A stretch of DNA of 20,569 nucleotides, from positions 650-21,218 of the forward strand of contig DBCJ01000134.1 in assembly GCA_002293005.1 (NCBI GenBank). Direction: 5' to 3'. The first letter of the stretch is position 1; every line of letters begins with the position of its first letter. Both the position numbers and the translations under genes were made by a program. Positions 1 through 6,875 of the stretch are shown piece by piece. The notes beneath the pieces are model-generated. The model was not told the origin of the DNA, searched no databases, and saw only the letters and a program-made list of their open reading frames with translations. The stretch comes from Ignavibacteria bacterium UBA961 (GTDB lineage Bacteria > Bacteroidota > Ignavibacteria > Kapaibacteriales > UBA961).

Positions 1-409
1 GTGCAAATTCTTCAGCATATTGTTCCGCCACTCTTTGTCCATAGAGAGTTGGATTCCTTGTTCCTACGATTCCATAACCAATGAATTGATTCAATGAGCC
101 TTTTACATAGAGAATTGGAGGAGGATAATCAATATGCTTGAGAGTTTCAGGATAGTGTTCGCAATTAAATGTGATGATTGTGATATTCTTTTCTTCATGC
201 TTTTCCCTATAAGTTCTTCCTATTTGAATTATATGTTCTGAGCTTGATTGTTCATTTCCCAAAAACAGTGACTGTGATAAACCATATCTACAATAGGTTT
301 CAAGTGAGGAGTATTTTCCGACAATTGACCGAAGAAGTGGTCCGTGGATTGAACTCAATAAAGACAAACCAATGATTTCATCAACTCCCCATCGCGTATT
401 ATTCTTCAT
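1..409 (-). CDS. dprA: DNA-processing protein DprA (Smf), N-terminal part, cut by window edge
   Basis: DprA loads RecA onto incoming single-stranded DNA during natural transformation in the cytoplasm. I translated the reverse strand from the ATG at 409-407, which gives 136 residues before the window ends. Residues 86-126 carry the family signature: YPETL, then DYPPPILYVKG (94-104), then IVGTRNPTLYG (114-124), which is the start of the Rossmann-like DNA-binding fold. Residues 1-75 fit the N-terminal helical region seen in many DprA proteins. The C-terminal two thirds are outside the window. It lies 8 bases downstream of the amine-oxidase gene on the same strand and may share its transcript. 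No clear Shine-Dalgarno sequence is visible. The family call rests on motif recognition. Confidence 0.88.
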   Translation of the reverse strand, partial: MKNNTRWGVDEIIGLSLLSSIHGPLLRSIVGKYSSLETYCRYGLSQSLFLGNEQSSSEHIIQIGRTYREKHEEKNITIITFNCEHYPETLKHIDYPPPILYVKGSLNQFIGYGIVGTRNPTLYGQRVAEQYAEEFA

Positions 410-417
410 ATTTCCCC

Positions 418-1977
418 TTAATTCAAAGACTGAATGACCTCCTTACTCGAAGCAAAACCATTTGCAAGTGCATTCTCTACGCTTGATGCGGCATCATTGT
501 CAGATGCTCCGAAAAAGATATTACCATGTCTGGCAGAAGCTAATTGAGCCGGACCATTATGAGAGCCGGGAAATGGTATTGCAAGGGCATGTCCCCATCC
601 AAACACTTCAATTTGAGAAATTGAATCAAGCGACTTACCTAGATACTTCATTGTTTTTGAGATAATGTCTACACCATGTTTGGCCATGGCTTGATCATCC
701 ATCAATACACTTCTTTGCTGTTGTGGCATTGCACCAAAAATAGAGTATACGTGATGATCATACTTTTTCTTTGTTCCTTGCATTGCATTGGAACAGATAA
801 TATCAGTGCAAAATGGAGTTGCTTCCGGAGTCCATACATCCATGATATGATTCGGAAAAAGTTCTTCTTCACAAGTAAAATGCATGGTGGCATATGGAGG
901 ATATTGCATTGACATCATTGCTGTTCTTTGAGCATCAGGTAAATCTTGTATCATGAATGCAGAAAGATGTTTTTGACCGGTCATTATGACTTTTTTTGCT
1001 TTCACGGTTCTGATTTCATTGGCATCATTCACACAGGATACTTCAACACCATCTTTTGTATTTTCAATTGCAAATGCCAAATGATTTGTCATCACCTTTT
1101 CCTGTGGGATCAGAGAAGCAATCGCTTTGTAAAGTGCATTCATGCCACCCGGAAAAGTAAAGCGGTCTTTTCCGAACTCACTTCCAATCTCAGAGGAATA
1201 AAAATTTAATAAGCAAAAGGCATTGGATTCTGTTAATGTACCACCCATTGAAGATCTTGAATATAAATCAAGCAATGTTTCAAGATATGGGGAGGAATAT
1301 TGAGACAAATATTCCTTGGCTGATTGTGCATCCAATTCTGATTCATACTGAGACAATACTCTCGGCAAGGGATAAGATGGTACCATTTGATCATTCAAAA
1401 GCACATCCCTGAATCGCTTCATTCCATCTTTTTCAATTTGAGAAACATCTAAAGATTGAAGAGATGCATCGGACCAAAAGTTACCAATCAATTCCCCTTT
1501 ATGCAATACTGCATCTTCAGGTGCGGGCAATGGTTGCAAGCCTGTTCTTGCACACATCTCTTTAATATCATCAGAGTAATCAACAAAATATACGGACCCA
1601 TACGGATATTTTATATCATGCATGTTTCCATGAATTCCTGCACCTCCTACTTGGCTTTCATTCTCAAGCAATAACACATCATAACCTGCATCATGTAATG
1701 TCAATGCTGCTGCCAAACCGGAAGCCCCTGCTCCGATGATGATGACATCACATTTCAATGGTACATTATTATTCTTTGCCCCAACTATACTTTTATCACG
1801 CACATATTGATGTGCAATGGAGAATCGTTGTCTTTTGAGTATGGTCTGAGGATTAGGACCGGCAATCCTTTGTATTTCAGATGTATCTTCTCCACAACCA
1901 TGCAGAGCTAGAAATGCAGCACCGGTTCCACCGATCAGCACTTTGAGAAAATCTCTTCTATCTGAGTAATTGCTCAT
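418..1977 (-). CDS. Tat-exported FAD-dependent amine-oxidase-like oxidoreductase
   Basis: This is a 519-residue flavoprotein of the amine oxidase / protoporphyrinogen oxidase-like superfamily. The N-terminus has a twin-arginine signal: R7-R8 followed by DFLK, a hydrophobic stretch and LHGC ending at C28. That could be a weak lipobox, although His before Cys is unusual. The dinucleotide-binding site is GAGASG (82-87), with the acidic ribose-binding residue at E105 and GG (111-112) after it. The C-terminus (about 488-519) has the FFGASDND...SVENALANG segment typical of the FAD-binding end of amine oxidases. Folding with bound FAD before export by Tat would fit a periplasmic redox enzyme. The substrate cannot be deduced. 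The next gene downstream is dprA, 8 bases away, with no obvious functional link. The ATG at 1977-1975 puts the RR motif at the usual position. Confidence 0.82.
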   Translation of the reverse strand: MSNYSDRRDFLKVLIGGTGAAFLALHGCGEDTSEIQRIAGPNPQTILKRQRFSIAHQYVRDKSIVGAKNNNVPLKCDVIIIGAGASGLAAALTLHDAGYDVLLLENESQVGGAGIHGNMHDIKYPYGSVYFVDYSDDIKEMCARTGLQPLPAPEDAVLHKGELIGNFWSDASLQSLDVSQIEKDGMKRFRDVLLNDQMVPSYPLPRVLSQYESELDAQSAKEYLSQYSSPYLETLLDLYSRSSMGGTLTESNAFCLLNFYSSEIGSEFGKDRFTFPGGMNALYKAIASLIPQEKVMTNHLAFAIENTKDGVEVSCVNDANEIRTVKAKKVIMTGQKHLSAFMIQDLPDAQRTAMMSMQYPPYATMHFTCEEELFPNHIMDVWTPEATPFCTDIICSNAMQGTKKKYDHHVYSIFGAMPQQQRSVLMDDQAMAKHGVDIISKTMKYLGKSLDSISQIEVFGWGHALAIPFPGSHNGPAQLASARHGNIFFGASDNDAASSVENALANGFASSKEVIQSLN

Positions 1978-1994
1978 CTTTCATTAAAATAATG

Positions 1995-2016
1995 AGGGCA
2001 TTCACATGAATGCCCT
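1995..2016 (-). terminator. Perfect inverted repeat, probable terminator of the OmpA-like gene
   Basis: A perfect 10-base inverted repeat (arms AGGGCATTCA and TGAATGCCCT, 2 bases between; in practice a 9-bp stem with a 4-base loop) starts 38 bases after the stop of the CRD-OmpA gene. On the minus strand it is followed by CATTATTTTAATG, which is T-rich but has no uninterrupted T run. It probably ends the WD40/OmpA transcript before the amine-oxidase gene. Because the T tract is weak it could instead be an mRNA 3'-end stabiliser. Confidence 0.6.
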
Positions 2017-2054
2017 GCAAGATAGGAAAAAAGTCTTCAGATTCTATTACTGAA

Positions 2055-2759
2055 TCATACCTTGGTAACAACTATATAAATTGGCCCGATATAGCGTTTT
2101 CCTTTCGCTGTTTTATACTTTGGAGGAGGATTGATGCTATCAGTTTGACCAGAAGCTTTGAGTACAATTTTTTGTTCGCGAACGCCATTGTCAACCAAAT
2201 ACTTCTTAATTGCCTGAGCTCTCTCCATAGTGAATGTCTCATTCACGGCAGCATCGCCTTCGGAATCAGGGTATGTCTGAATTTCAACAGTTACACCCGG
2301 ATTTAGGATCATCATTTTTTTTACATCTGCCAGATAATCTTCCGCACCGACTCTAAGTTTGGATTTCTTCAACTCAAATGGAGGTACTTCCAATAGTATT
2401 TTTGTCCCTTTTGCTAATGGCTTCACTGTAAAATCACGAGATACATCAGCATATTTCTTGGACACAGGAAGTGTAACTTCATATTCATCTTTGAAATAAT
2501 CGGGAGATTCAAGTTGTACTTTATAGGTTTCACCCTGCTTTAAGCCTGTTACAAGATAAAATCCTGTTGCAGAGTTGCTTTTAGAAGAACCCATTTTTTT
2601 ATTGTTCTTATCGTAGAATGATACGATAACGCTGGCAGGATTTCGAGTCGTCTGATCTATTACTGCTCCGGTGACACTCATGATTTGCTGAGCATAAGTA
2701 GAATTAAAGCCAAAAATCAAGAACAAACATGAAAGGAAGAATTGAGATAGATTTTTCAT
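2055..2759 (-). CDS. Secreted carboxypeptidase-regulatory-like domain + OmpA_C domain protein (PorE C-half-like)
   Basis: The protein has 234 residues. A Sec signal peptide covers 1-23 (cleavage after TYA). A carboxypeptidase-regulatory-like beta-sandwich follows (about 26-115: VTGAVIDQTTRNPASVIVSFYD, then FYLVTGLKQGETYKV). An OmpA C-terminal peptidoglycan-binding domain spans about 120-232. The two residues that hold diaminopimelate in OmpA_C are present: D165 in YPDSEGD and R180 in MERAQAI. This predicts a periplasmic protein that grips the cell wall. It overlaps the upstream WD40 gene by 4 bases (ATGA, 2756-2759), so the two are translationally coupled. The domain order WD40 propeller, CRD, OmpA_C matches the last three domains of the T9SS component PorE (P. 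gingivalis PG1058). No lipobox is seen. The domain calls are firm; the PorE role is inference. Confidence 0.82.
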   Translation of the reverse strand: MKNLSQFFLSCLFLIFGFNSTYAQQIMSVTGAVIDQTTRNPASVIVSFYDKNNKKMGSSKSNSATGFYLVTGLKQGETYKVQLESPDYFKDEYEVTLPVSKKYADVSRDFTVKPLAKGTKILLEVPPFELKKSKLRVGAEDYLADVKKMMILNPGVTVEIQTYPDSEGDAAVNETFTMERAQAIKKYLVDNGVREQKIVLKASGQTDSINPPPKYKTAKGKRYIGPIYIVVTKV

Positions 2760-3772
2760 TTTTTACCTCCTTTGCCTTTGGGTTTTTCTTTGCCTTTGAT
2801 GGCTTCTTTTTTCTCGACCAACATTTTGACTGAACCATCGGCGCATCCAACCATGATATGATCGGCACTACTGGTTAGATCAACTCCCCAAATATCAGAG
2901 CCTACATCCATCGACATCAAATTTTCACCTGTATCACTATTCCAAAGTTTAACGAATTTGTCAAGGCTTGCAGTAACAATCGTACGATTGTCTTCTGCCC
3001 AAGAAACAGACTGAACTATTTCATTATGAGCATTGATTGTACGGAGCAAATTACCTGACGGCATTTCCCATATTTTCACAACGCCTTTTTCATCAGCAGA
3101 AGCAAGTCTTTTGGAATCGAAACTGTAAAGAACTGTCAGCACTTGAGTATCATGACCAGTGAGAGTCAATAATGCCTCTTTAGAATTAATGTCCGTGCTC
3201 CATATTTTGATTGTTTTATCATCACTGCAAGAAGCAAGAAATTGTCCATCATAACTATACGCAACATCGTTTGTTTTATCTGTATGACCGCGTAAAGTCT
3301 TGACTTCGGTGCGCAATTTGGTGTCCCACAATTTCACAGTACGATCAAAACTGGTACTGGCGATATAATCATTTTTGGGGCTGAAATATACTCCAATAAC
3401 TTCTGCTGTATGACCTGTGAGTACATATTGTTGTGCGCCTGTTGCAACATCCCATACTCTTACGGTACGATCAGTGCTTGCACTTGCAATTTGCTTATCA
3501 TCACCGGAAAATGAAATATTATTTACATGACCGAGGTGACCTTTGATGGTGATCAAGTCCTTCCCTTCAGGTATTGACCAGATTTTGACACTTTCATCCA
3601 AACTAGAAGTTGCGAATCGTGTATTGTCTCCATTGACAAATACACCGAGAACTTCATCATCATGCTTGCCTACTGTTTTCAAGTCATATGTGCGTTGTTG
3701 CGCAAATGCCGATATCGACATAACCATATAACTTGCAATAGGGATCGCGACATACTTGAGCATATTGCGCAT
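2756..3772 (-). CDS. Periplasmic seven-repeat WD40 beta-propeller protein
   Basis: The protein has 338 residues. A Sec signal peptide covers 1-24 (cleavage after SAFA), then seven WD40 repeats fill 32-320. The WD-type ends fall at about 42-residue spacing: KIWS (66), RVWD (108), KLWD (150), KIWS (192), KIWE (236), KLWN (278) and a degenerate KMLV (319). Several repeats have the GH near their start (GH at 78, 120, 162, 206). One complete propeller is therefore predicted, a platform for protein contacts in the periplasm or on the outer membrane. The last 18 residues are a Lys/Gly-rich basic tail. It is the first gene of a two-gene unit with the CRD-OmpA_C protein, with a 4-base overlap. Both need export, which is unusual for WD40 proteins and supports a joint envelope complex. 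The signal peptide and both stop codons look intact. Confidence 0.85.
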   Translation of the reverse strand: MRNMLKYVAIPIASYMVMSISAFAQQRTYDLKTVGKHDDEVLGVFVNGDNTRFATSSLDESVKIWSIPEGKDLITIKGHLGHVNNISFSGDDKQIASASTDRTVRVWDVATGAQQYVLTGHTAEVIGVYFSPKNDYIASTSFDRTVKLWDTKLRTEVKTLRGHTDKTNDVAYSYDGQFLASCSDDKTIKIWSTDINSKEALLTLTGHDTQVLTVLYSFDSKRLASADEKGVVKIWEMPSGNLLRTINAHNEIVQSVSWAEDNRTIVTASLDKFVKLWNSDTGENLMSMDVGSDIWGVDLTSSADHIMVGCADGSVKMLVEKKEAIKGKEKPKGKGGKK

Positions 3773-3827
3773 CTTGTGTGATTCCCAAATTACTTTAAAA
3801 AAAACGAGCTAAATAATGTTCTAACAC

Positions 3828-4187
3828 CTAGGTTTTGAGTTTTTTGATAATTTCTTCCAATTCAGATTTTATCTGAGACAAATCAGAAGTATCAAGAGAT
3901 TCATCCTTGCTAATTATTTGTATATCTACGGTGCCATCAGGGTATTGTTCAAGAAAAGCATTCCTTGCTTCCTGTATGGTTTTCCTTTCCGTTCTTATCA
4001 ATCGCTTCAATTCCTTGACAATTGTCAAATCAAATGAAGTGTACATCCTATTTCCTGCATCATTTTTCTGAGGGTTAAGAAAAGCAAATTCTCTTTCCCA
4101 ATAGCGAAGAACATGTTGTTCTTCATCAACAATCAAGCTAACTTCTTTAATTGTATGTACTTCTGAGTCCGCCATAATGTCTTGCAT
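3828..4187 (-). CDS. MerR-family transcriptional regulator (HTH protein)
   Basis: The protein has 119 residues. Residues about 11-34 carry the MerR winged helix-turn-helix signature, HTIKEVS...VLRYWEREF, followed by the wing (GNRMYTSFDLTIVKELKRLI) and TIQEARNAFLE. The C-terminal 40 residues are acidic and helical (SQIKSELEEIIKKLKT), a likely dimer coiled coil. No effector domain or cysteine sensor is present, so it resembles the short MerR proteins common in Bacteroidota and Chlorobiota genomes rather than metal sensors. An alternative start at Met5 (4175-4173) is equally plausible, as neither has a clear ribosome binding site. It sits between the Reeler-like pair and the WD40 pair on the same strand; its targets are unknown. 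Confidence 0.8.
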   Translation of the reverse strand: MQDIMADSEVHTIKEVSLIVDEEQHVLRYWEREFAFLNPQKNDAGNRMYTSFDLTIVKELKRLIRTERKTIQEARNAFLEQYPDGTVDIQIISKDESLDTSDLSQIKSELEEIIKKLKT

Positions 4188-4232
4188 CCGTGGTTCTCAA
4201 TACGGACAAGGCGTCCGCCAAAGAGTAAGACA

Positions 4233-4240
4233 CAAAAGTA
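4233..4240 (-). promoter_or_regulatory. Candidate -7 element upstream of the MerR gene
   Basis: The minus strand reads TACTTTTG, matching the Bacteroidota -7 consensus TAnnTTTG, 45 bases before the MerR start. A TTG lies 24 bases upstream, a little far for the -33 box. The leader then contains a small hairpin (CGGAC/GTCCG arms at 4203-4207 and 4213-4217). Confidence 0.35.
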
Positions 4241-4269
4241 TTGAATTCCTTACAGTTTAAGAATCAAAT

Positions 4270-5142
4270 TCACAGAATCAAGTGTTTTTTCAGGATTATA
4301 CCATGCTCGAACTCTATGATGAGAGTTACGAATCCTCTCATATCTGTAAAAGGCAATGTAACTTCCAATCCCATATCATCATTTTTGTTCCAGTCAATGA
4401 TTTGGACTCTTCCCTTTATATCAATACATCGAATCTGTTTAATCTGATGATGAACATTCATTGGCAAGAACCAAGTGTTTTGCCCGACTTTAAAAGGTAT
4501 TTGTCCATCATCCTCAATTGATGTCATGCTAGAAACATGTTGCAATGAATGCTTTGAAGCATAGAATACATCCCCACCATTGGTATTGTCATTGTTTGCA
4601 CAATTGCTCATGACATAAAAAGTGACTTTCCCCTTATATCCATTTGCAGGAGGCAACCAAGCGAAATCCCAATAAATTTCACCTGGTATTTGAGCCAAGT
4701 TTCCTTTATATGTATGAGTTACATAAGATCTTCCAACAGCACTTACCAAGGAAAAATCTGCTCCTTGAGTTTGAACTCTTTCTTTATTTAACAATACCCA
4801 TGAACCTGCATTTTTATTGAGTGAATCAAGACATACGATTTGAAATCCAAATTTAACTTTATCTTCTTTTCGCACTCTTAATCTAATTCCTTCCATTGCA
4901 TTTCCATACAATCCATCATCATCGGAAAAGATCAATGTATTTGTTGTATCATCATTGATTATCTCACTCATTTCATGACAGCCGGACTGAGCACATGTAC
5001 GTTCACCAGGTGCACCTGTACTACTTTCATGAGAACCTGAAGATTTCAAGGTGTATTCACCATTTTTTTCATCAGAGACTGCTGAAGCAATACTTGCAAA
5101 AACAAAACACATGAAAATTGAAAGTAATATTGCTGATTTCAT
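4270..5142 (-). CDS. Secreted Reeler/choice-of-anchor-like protein with CX4CH motif (copy 2)
   Basis: This 290-residue secreted protein has a signal peptide at 1-21 and then the segment SSTGAPGERTCAQSGCH (40-56), which contains a CX4CH motif (C50, C55, H56). The middle part has FGFQIV, YVTHTYKGNLA, W-F-W-PP and a NNDN...GGDVF stretch, features I associate with Reelin-domain / choice-of-anchor families found in Bacteroidota-type surface proteins. Residues about 215-290 are beta-strand-rich (RCIDIKGRVQIIDWN...) and look like a degenerate T9SS sorting domain. It lies 6 bases downstream of its paralogue (5149-5964) and shares its start region and domain order, so the two arose by tandem duplication. 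The CX4CH could bind a c-type haem, as in some multihaem cytochromes, or form a disulphide; I cannot decide from sequence. Function unknown. Confidence 0.72.
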   Translation of the reverse strand: MKSAILLSIFMCFVFASIASAVSDEKNGEYTLKSSGSHESSTGAPGERTCAQSGCHEMSEIINDDTTNTLIFSDDDGLYGNAMEGIRLRVRKEDKVKFGFQIVCLDSLNKNAGSWVLLNKERVQTQGADFSLVSAVGRSYVTHTYKGNLAQIPGEIYWDFAWLPPANGYKGKVTFYVMSNCANNDNTNGGDVFYASKHSLQHVSSMTSIEDDGQIPFKVGQNTWFLPMNVHHQIKQIRCIDIKGRVQIIDWNKNDDMGLEVTLPFTDMRGFVTLIIEFEHGIILKKHLIL

Positions 5143-5148
5143 TGTATA

Positions 5149-5964
5149 TCAAGGAATAAATGAATGAATAATATTACCGGTTTTCAATACATACAATCCA
5201 ATTGGAAAATCAGTAAGATCAATATTTGATTGAGCATTACTTCCGGGATATTCTCTGTAAATATCACCTAGTATTGTATAGACTTTTATCGGTTTTGGAT
5301 TGGATTCTTGATATACGTTCAAGTATTTCCCCTTTTGCTCAATCGTGATTTCTTTGTTATCCAGGACAGAATTTGCTTTTTTAAGAGAAATTGTGGTATC
5401 TCTCAGAAATACTTTATCGCCTTTATCCCTATTGTCATTATTCGCTGAAACTGTTGCAAGATAAAACCTAGCATAACTCGACTGAGTTTGTGGAATCATC
5501 CATTTAAAAGTCCAAGAATGTTTCCCTGTTTGCGATGCAAGAGTTCCTGCTTTTGTATATGTCACATATTCTCTATCTGTCAAATCCACATGATTGTGCA
5601 TGATTTGAGTATGCAAAGAATCAGTGATCAAAAATTCTCCTATCGCCGTTCCATATTCATCTATCGCAGTCACTTGAAAACCGAATCTCTGAACTTCAGG
5701 ATCTTGTACATGAACAGTGATCAGAGCCGTATCACCGGGAATAAAAGTCCCATTTCTCGTTTCTATACTGAGTAAATGTGACCCATGATTCTGAGGAATT
5801 GGACCATCATCATGACAACCAGATTCAGCACAAGAAATTTCACCGGGCGCACCTGTTGAAGAAGGGGGAGCGCCAAAGCTCAGAATTTCGGTTAAATCCG
5901 CTTGAACCATCACTCCACAGAGCACAAAGAGGCAGATGACGAGGAATAGTTGATTTTTTAACAT
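5149..5964 (-). CDS. Secreted Reeler/choice-of-anchor-like protein with CX4CH motif and T9SS-like C-terminus (copy 1)
   Basis: The protein has 271 residues. The signal peptide is 1-22 (cleavage after VQA). SSTGAPGEISCAESGCH (35-51) repeats the motif of the neighbouring gene, with C45, C50 and H51 as CX4CH. The Reeler-like core contains FGFQVTAID (94-102), YVTYTKAGTLA (133-143), WTFKW (151-155) and SANNDNRDKGDKVF (173-186). The C-terminal 70 residues (YLNVYQ...PIKVYTILGDIYRE...IDLTDFPIGLYVLKTG) fit a T9SS type A sorting domain well, so the mature protein is likely displayed on or released from the cell surface. It is the first gene of the tandem pair and has the best promoter in the window, plus an AGGAAG Shine-Dalgarno 8 bases before the start. 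Biochemical role unknown. Confidence 0.76.
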   Translation of the reverse strand: MLKNQLFLVICLFVLCGVMVQADLTEILSFGAPPSSTGAPGEISCAESGCHDDGPIPQNHGSHLLSIETRNGTFIPGDTALITVHVQDPEVQRFGFQVTAIDEYGTAIGEFLITDSLHTQIMHNHVDLTDREYVTYTKAGTLASQTGKHSWTFKWMIPQTQSSYARFYLATVSANNDNRDKGDKVFLRDTTISLKKANSVLDNKEITIEQKGKYLNVYQESNPKPIKVYTILGDIYREYPGSNAQSNIDLTDFPIGLYVLKTGNIIHSFIP

Positions 5965-5987
5965 GTTGTTTACTTCCTATTAACCAC

Positions 5988-6017
5988 CAAATATAGTAAT
6001 GATTGCCTAATGAGCAA
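5988..6017 (-). promoter_or_regulatory. Bacteroidota-type promoter of the Reeler-like gene pair
   Basis: On the minus strand TTG (6017-6015) is followed by a 19-base spacer and TATATTTG (5995-5988). This fits the Bacteroidota housekeeping consensus of -33 TTG and -7 TAnnTTTG with about 19-21 bases between. The start of transcription would be near 5983, giving a leader of roughly 20 bases that holds AGGAAG ahead of the ATG at 5964-5962. Confidence 0.6.
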
Positions 6018-6063
6018 GCAACTAGAGGAATTAGGATATATCAATGCTTAGCGCTAACTATTG

Positions 6064-6071
6064 TATGTTTG
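6064..6071 (+). promoter_or_regulatory. Candidate -7 element upstream of the paaC-like gene
   Basis: TATGTTTG matches TAnnTTTG and lies 27 bases before the chosen ATG at 6099. No TTG is found at the -33 distance. If used, transcription would begin near 6077, which rules out the longer open frame that starts at 6003. Confidence 0.4.
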
Positions 6072-6086
6072 TATGTGATTTCAATC

Positions 6087-6090
6087 GGAG
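6087..6090 (+). promoter_or_regulatory. Shine-Dalgarno site that decides the paaC-like start
   Basis: GGAG ends 8 bases before the ATG at 6099. No such site precedes the in-frame ATG at 6003, and the extra 32 residues from that start are not family-like. Confidence 0.55.
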
Positions 6091-6098
6091 ATATAACA

Positions 6099-6872
6099 AT
6101 GACACATGATCAAACTTCAATCAAAGCACTGAAAGACCTACTCTATCGCATGGCAGATGATGCACTCATCATTGCTCATAGAAATTCGGAGTGGACAGGT
6201 TTAGGACCTATTTTGGAAGAAGACATCGCATTTTCATCCATCGCTCAGGATAAGATAGGTCATGCATTGGCTCTTTACACTCTGCTTCAACAATTGGGTG
6301 AACCAGAGCCTGATATCAGTGCATTCACTAGAAATGAGAAAGATTATACTTGTTGTCACTTCGTGGAATATCCTATTGGTGGATATGATTTCAGTTTAAT
6401 GAGACATTTTCTTTTTGATAGCGCAGAATTATTGCGTTATGAAATGCTTGAACACAGTTCTTATGAACCATTGGCAAAATTGTCAACCAAGGTTCGTGGT
6501 GAAATCAAATATCATGTTTTTCATGCCGATACTTGGATTGTGCAATTAGGTTCTCAAGGTAATGAGGAAAGTAAGTCAAGAATGCAAAGTGCCTTGAATG
6601 AATGTTATCCTTTGGCTCTTGGCATATTCGAACCTTCCGAATCTGAGCATATTTTGATTGAACAAAAGATTTTCAGTGGTGAGCAAGAACTTGAAAATGC
6701 ATGGCAAGAAAGAATACAAGCAATCTGCGAAAAAGCAGGTTTGACTATTCCTTCACGTGAGACCATTACTCCAATATATGGTGGTCGCAAGGGCTTTCAT
6801 TCAGATCATCTTCAACCATTGCTTGAAGAAATGACAGAAGTATTCCAAATTGATCCATCAGCTGAATGGTGA
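6099..6872 (+). CDS. paaC: PaaC-like ferritin-fold protein (phenylacetyl-CoA epoxidase subunit family), orphan
   Basis: The protein has 257 residues, the usual size of PaaC. PaaC is the structural, non-catalytic partner of PaaA in phenylacetyl-CoA 1,2-epoxidase. Family signatures are visible: HRNSEWTGLGPILEEDIAFSSIAQDKIGHA, then VEYPIGGYDFSLMRHFLFDSAE, then EIKYHVFHADTWIVQLG, then ESKSRMQ. The first and third are the ferritin-like helices. No paaA, paaB, paaD, paaE or paaK is nearby; the next gene is tpiA after 3 bases. The start was chosen from the GGAG site and the -7 element upstream; the open frame extends to 6003 but the extra residues look like leader sequence. The family is clear, but whether it works in phenylacetate breakdown here is open: other subunits may lie elsewhere in the genome, or it may have another role. 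Confidence 0.8.
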   Translation: MTHDQTSIKALKDLLYRMADDALIIAHRNSEWTGLGPILEEDIAFSSIAQDKIGHALALYTLLQQLGEPEPDISAFTRNEKDYTCCHFVEYPIGGYDFSLMRHFLFDSAELLRYEMLEHSSYEPLAKLSTKVRGEIKYHVFHADTWIVQLGSQGNEESKSRMQSALNECYPLALGIFEPSESEHILIEQKIFSGEQELENAWQERIQAICEKAGLTIPSRETITPIYGGRKGFHSDHLQPLLEEMTEVFQIDPSAEW

Positions 6873-6875
6873 TGC

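Noticed and set aside
3799..3827. T8 run (minus strand) after the MerR gene as a terminator
   Set aside because: No stable hairpin precedes it. At most a few 3-4 bp pairings can be drawn, so I did not annotate a terminator.
4203..4217. CGGAC/GTCCG hairpin in the MerR leader as an operator or riboswitch
   Set aside because: Only five base pairs and no further structure; mentioned with the promoter but not called separately.
6003..6098. Longer N-terminus for the paaC-like protein
   Set aside because: A -7 element and a GGAG site lie inside this stretch, and the family alignment begins after the ATG at 6099.
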